NCBI GenBank assembly: GCA_946479895.1
Contig: CAMLHT010000199.1
Coordinates: 1 to 7,220 of the forward strand
DNA length: 7,220 nucleotides
From: an uncultured Gemmatimonadota bacterium
Lineage (GTDB): Bacteria > Gemmatimonadota > Gemmatimonadetes > Gemmatimonadales > Gemmatimonadaceae
Reading direction: 5' to 3'
In this document: piece by piece, positions 5,439 through 7,220 of the stretch
Layout: each line of letters starts with the position of its first letter
Numbering within the stretch: position 1 is the stretch's first letter
The notes under the pieces: model-generated
The model's input: only the letters and a program-made list of their open reading frames with translations
The model's database searches: none
Told to the model about the DNA's origin: nothing
Program-made: the position numbers and the translations under genes

Positions 5439-6632
5439 GTGATCATCTTCCGACCGCCCGTCCAGCCCCGCCCGCGCGAGCGCCGCCGCCGCGCCGGGTT
5501 CACGCTGCTCGAGACGATCATCGCCATGTCGATGGTGATCCTGGTGATGGGCATGGCCACGCGCTTCTTCATGCAGCAGACCCGGATGCTCTCGCAGCAG
5601 TCGGGCCGCCTCGAGGCGCAGCAGAACGCGCAGTTCAGCCTCGCCACGCTCGACCGCGAGATGCGTGTTGCCGGCATCGGCGTGGTGGACGCGCAGCCGA
5701 TCCTGGTCCAGGCCGACCCGCGGGCGATCACCTTCAACGCCGATCTCGTCTCGCGCGTGACCAACGATCCGGGCGCGGTCTACATCGATTCCGATGCCGA
5801 CTCCGCGTCGACCCTGGCATGGAACCGGGGCGACCGGACCCTGCTCCCGCTGGGGACGAAGCAGTATCCGGACACGAGCTACTTCATCGCTGCCGGCGTC
5901 CCGAGCCGGGCCGAGACGGTGTCGTTCTGGGTCGCGCGCGACTCCACGTCGAAGGATCCGAACGAATACCTGCTGTACCGCCGCGTGAACGGCGGCACGC
6001 AGCGCGTCGTCGCCCGCAGCCTGCGGGTGCGGTCCAACGACACGGTCTTCCAGTACTTCCGCAAGGATTCCACCGGGGCGGCCGTCCCCATCTCCGGTGG
6101 CCGGCTGCCAGTGTATCACAACGCCGCGATCCATGGCGCCACCAACGACACCGGACCCAGCGCGCTCACCGACAGCATCCGCATGGTGCGGGTGCGCCTC
6201 ACGGCGATGTTCCGCGACCGCAACGGCGTCCAGATCATCCGCCGGATCGACATGACCATCCAGCTGATGAACGCCGGACTGATTCGCCGGAACAGCTGCG
6301 GCGAGTCGCCCATCGGCGTCTCGCCGGCGGCGGTCGTCATGACGGACACGATCACCAACGCGCCGATGGTGCGCGTCTCCTGGGCCCGGTCCGGCGACGA
6401 AGGAGCCGGCGAAAAGGACGTCGAGCGCTATTCGATCTTCCGCCGCACCGTCAGCGGCGCGTTCTCCGAGCCTCTCGCGAGCATCCCCGCCGGCTCGGAC
6501 ACGTACACCTTCGATGACCGCGACGTCGGCCCCGACCAGCAGTGGATCTACGGCGTGACCGCCCAGGACTGCACGCCGAACGTCTCCCCGATGGCTTCGA
6601 CCAGCACCGTCACCATTCCGCCGGCCGCGTGA
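5439..6632 (+). CDS. PilW-like minor pilin with C-terminal fibronectin type III domain
   Basis: The predicted protein has 397 aa. An Arg-rich leader (RPRERRRRAG) precedes a prepilin site, with cleavage after Gly20 and mature start FTLLETIIAMSMVILVMGMA, Glu at position 5. The segment around 60-82 (AQFSLATLDREMRVAGIG) is characteristic of PilW-like proteins. A long globular region follows to about residue 285. The C-terminus (about 289-397) reads as a fibronectin type III domain: PMVRVSWARS, VERYSIFRRT, ASIPAGSDTYTFDDRDVGPD, QQWIYGVTAQD. This is an addition to the usual PilW layout. The only two cysteines, Cys287 and Cys378, bracket the FN3 domain and may form a disulfide. FN3 modules generally mediate extracellular binding, so a surface-exposed role at the pilus tip is inferred. 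It is the third gene of the pilin operon, separated from the PilV-like stop by ten bases. Confidence 0.88.
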   Translation: MIIFRPPVQPRPRERRRRAGFTLLETIIAMSMVILVMGMATRFFMQQTRMLSQQSGRLEAQQNAQFSLATLDREMRVAGIGVVDAQPILVQADPRAITFNADLVSRVTNDPGAVYIDSDADSASTLAWNRGDRTLLPLGTKQYPDTSYFIAAGVPSRAETVSFWVARDSTSKDPNEYLLYRRVNGGTQRVVARSLRVRSNDTVFQYFRKDSTGAAVPISGGRLPVYHNAAIHGATNDTGPSALTDSIRMVRVRLTAMFRDRNGVQIIRRIDMTIQLMNAGLIRRNSCGESPIGVSPAAVVMTDTITNAPMVRVSWARSGDEGAGEKDVERYSIFRRTVSGAFSEPLASIPAGSDTYTFDDRDVGPDQQWIYGVTAQDCTPNVSPMASTSTVTIPPAA

Positions 6633-6652
6633 GCGACCGAGGAGATCGACCC

Positions 6653-7220
6653 ATGCCGAAACGCACCAGTAAACGTCGCGCAGGCTCCGCCCTGTTTCTC
6701 GTGCTCGTCATGGTCGGCGCCCTTGGCGCCCTGGCCATGTCGGCGATCGTGCTGACGGGGAACGCCACGCTCGTCGGCCAGTCCTACGACAAGGAAGCGG
6801 ACCTTCGCTACGCCGCGGAAGCCGGGCTGTCGATCGGCAAGGCGCGCCTGAACTACGACCCGGCCGCACTTCCCGACACCGGGTACGTGAAGATCCTCGA
6901 CAACTACGTGGTGAAGGCCGTGGACAACAAGCCGGTCTCCGGCGTCTCGGTGACGGTGTATCTCGGCCCGTCGGGCTCCACCACCGGACAGTTCGGCCGG
7001 TTCGCCAGCCTGGTGGCCGACGCGCGTGATTCGCGCGGCACCGGCTTTGTGCGGCGCCTCGAGCTCACGCAGGAAAGCTTCGCGAAGTTCGCGTACTGGT
7101 CCGACAAGGAGAGCTCGGGGTCGGGCACGATCTACTTCGGCGGCGGCGACCACCTCTGGGGGCCGGTCTGGTCGAACGACCAGATCTCGATCAACAGCGG
7201 CGGCGCCAACTTCCACGACG
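6653..7220 (+). CDS. PilX-like pilus assembly protein with DUF4900-like region, cut by window end
   Basis: The reading frame is open to the window edge, giving 189 residues and no stop. The start ATG 6653 has GGAG (6641-6644) eight bases upstream, 20 nt after the PilW-like stop. A basic N-terminus MPKRTSKRRAG leads into a hydrophobic helix SALFLVLVMVGALGALAMSA (12-31), then AADLRYAAEAG-type sequence (DLRYAAEAGLSIGKARL, 50-66) as in PilX N-terminal regions. A possible prepilin cut after Gly11 would give a mature protein without Glu at position 5, as in tip-type pilins such as GspK. The C-terminal part seen (FAKFAYWSDKE, then IYFGGGDHLWGPVWSNDQIS) resembles DUF4900 proteins, with their FGPVHTN-type motif. 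The likely role is in a minor-pilin tip complex with the three genes before it. Total length and C-terminal domains are unknown. Confidence 0.85.
   Translation, partial: MPKRTSKRRAGSALFLVLVMVGALGALAMSAIVLTGNATLVGQSYDKEADLRYAAEAGLSIGKARLNYDPAALPDTGYVKILDNYVVKAVDNKPVSGVSVTVYLGPSGSTTGQFGRFASLVADARDSRGTGFVRRLELTQESFAKFAYWSDKESSGSGTIYFGGGDHLWGPVWSNDQISINSGGANFHD

Noticed and set aside
4916..6134. Long minus-strand open frames opposite the PilV-like and PilW-like genes
   Set aside because: They have no ribosome site or domain, show Arg/Ala/His-rich composition, and overlap well-supported pilin genes. They are typical antisense frames in GC-rich DNA.

Overview
The window is GC-rich bacterial chromosome with compact, well-spaced genes, signal-peptide-bearing lipoproteins and type IV pilin-like genes, so the host has a Gram-negative (diderm) envelope. 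The mixture of a PD40 propeller lipoprotein, a ZU5-type lipoprotein, a DUF892 ferritin-like protein and a FimT/PilV/PilW/PilX-type cluster looks most like Gemmatimonadota; Acidobacteriota or Myxococcota cannot be excluded from sequence reading alone. No rRNA, tRNA, CRISPR array, transposase or phage gene was seen.

Left part (1-1270): a promoter-like sequence at 51-79, whose spacer contains a run of 13 C, precedes a plus-strand gene for a TolB-like beta-propeller lipoprotein (160-1206). This gene converges on a minus-strand DUF892 ferritin-like gene (1270-1761), with a strong hairpin between the two stop codons. 

Middle part (1270-4256, minus strand, read right to left): an AraC-type regulator with a degenerate receiver-like N-terminus, then 15 nt later a small ZU5-type lipoprotein, then an overlapping TPR-repeat protein, and after a 97-nt gap the DUF892 gene. 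The first three are packed like one transcription unit of unknown purpose; the DUF892 gene may be read through or have its own promoter.

Right part (4458-7220, plus strand): a minor-pilin (pseudopilin) operon diverging from the regulator. It encodes, in order, a FimT/GspH-like, a PilV/GspI-like, a PilW-like and a PilX-like protein. The second start overlaps the first stop, the third follows within about 10 nt, and the fourth follows after 20 nt. The fourth gene runs off the window end. Such proteins usually form the tip or initiating complex of a type IV pilus or related secretion pseudopilus. The PilW-like member carries an added C-terminal fibronectin type III domain. The divergent intergenic region (4257-4457) contains nested inverted repeats that could be an operator.

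No gene-free stretch exceeds 300 bases. The longest are 1-159 (the promoter region, plus C-rich sequence with no recognisable gene) and 4257-4457. I found no clear new defence or metabolic system. The most interesting items are the C-tract promoter, the FN3-bearing minor pilin, and the uncharacterised regulator-lipoprotein-TPR unit.
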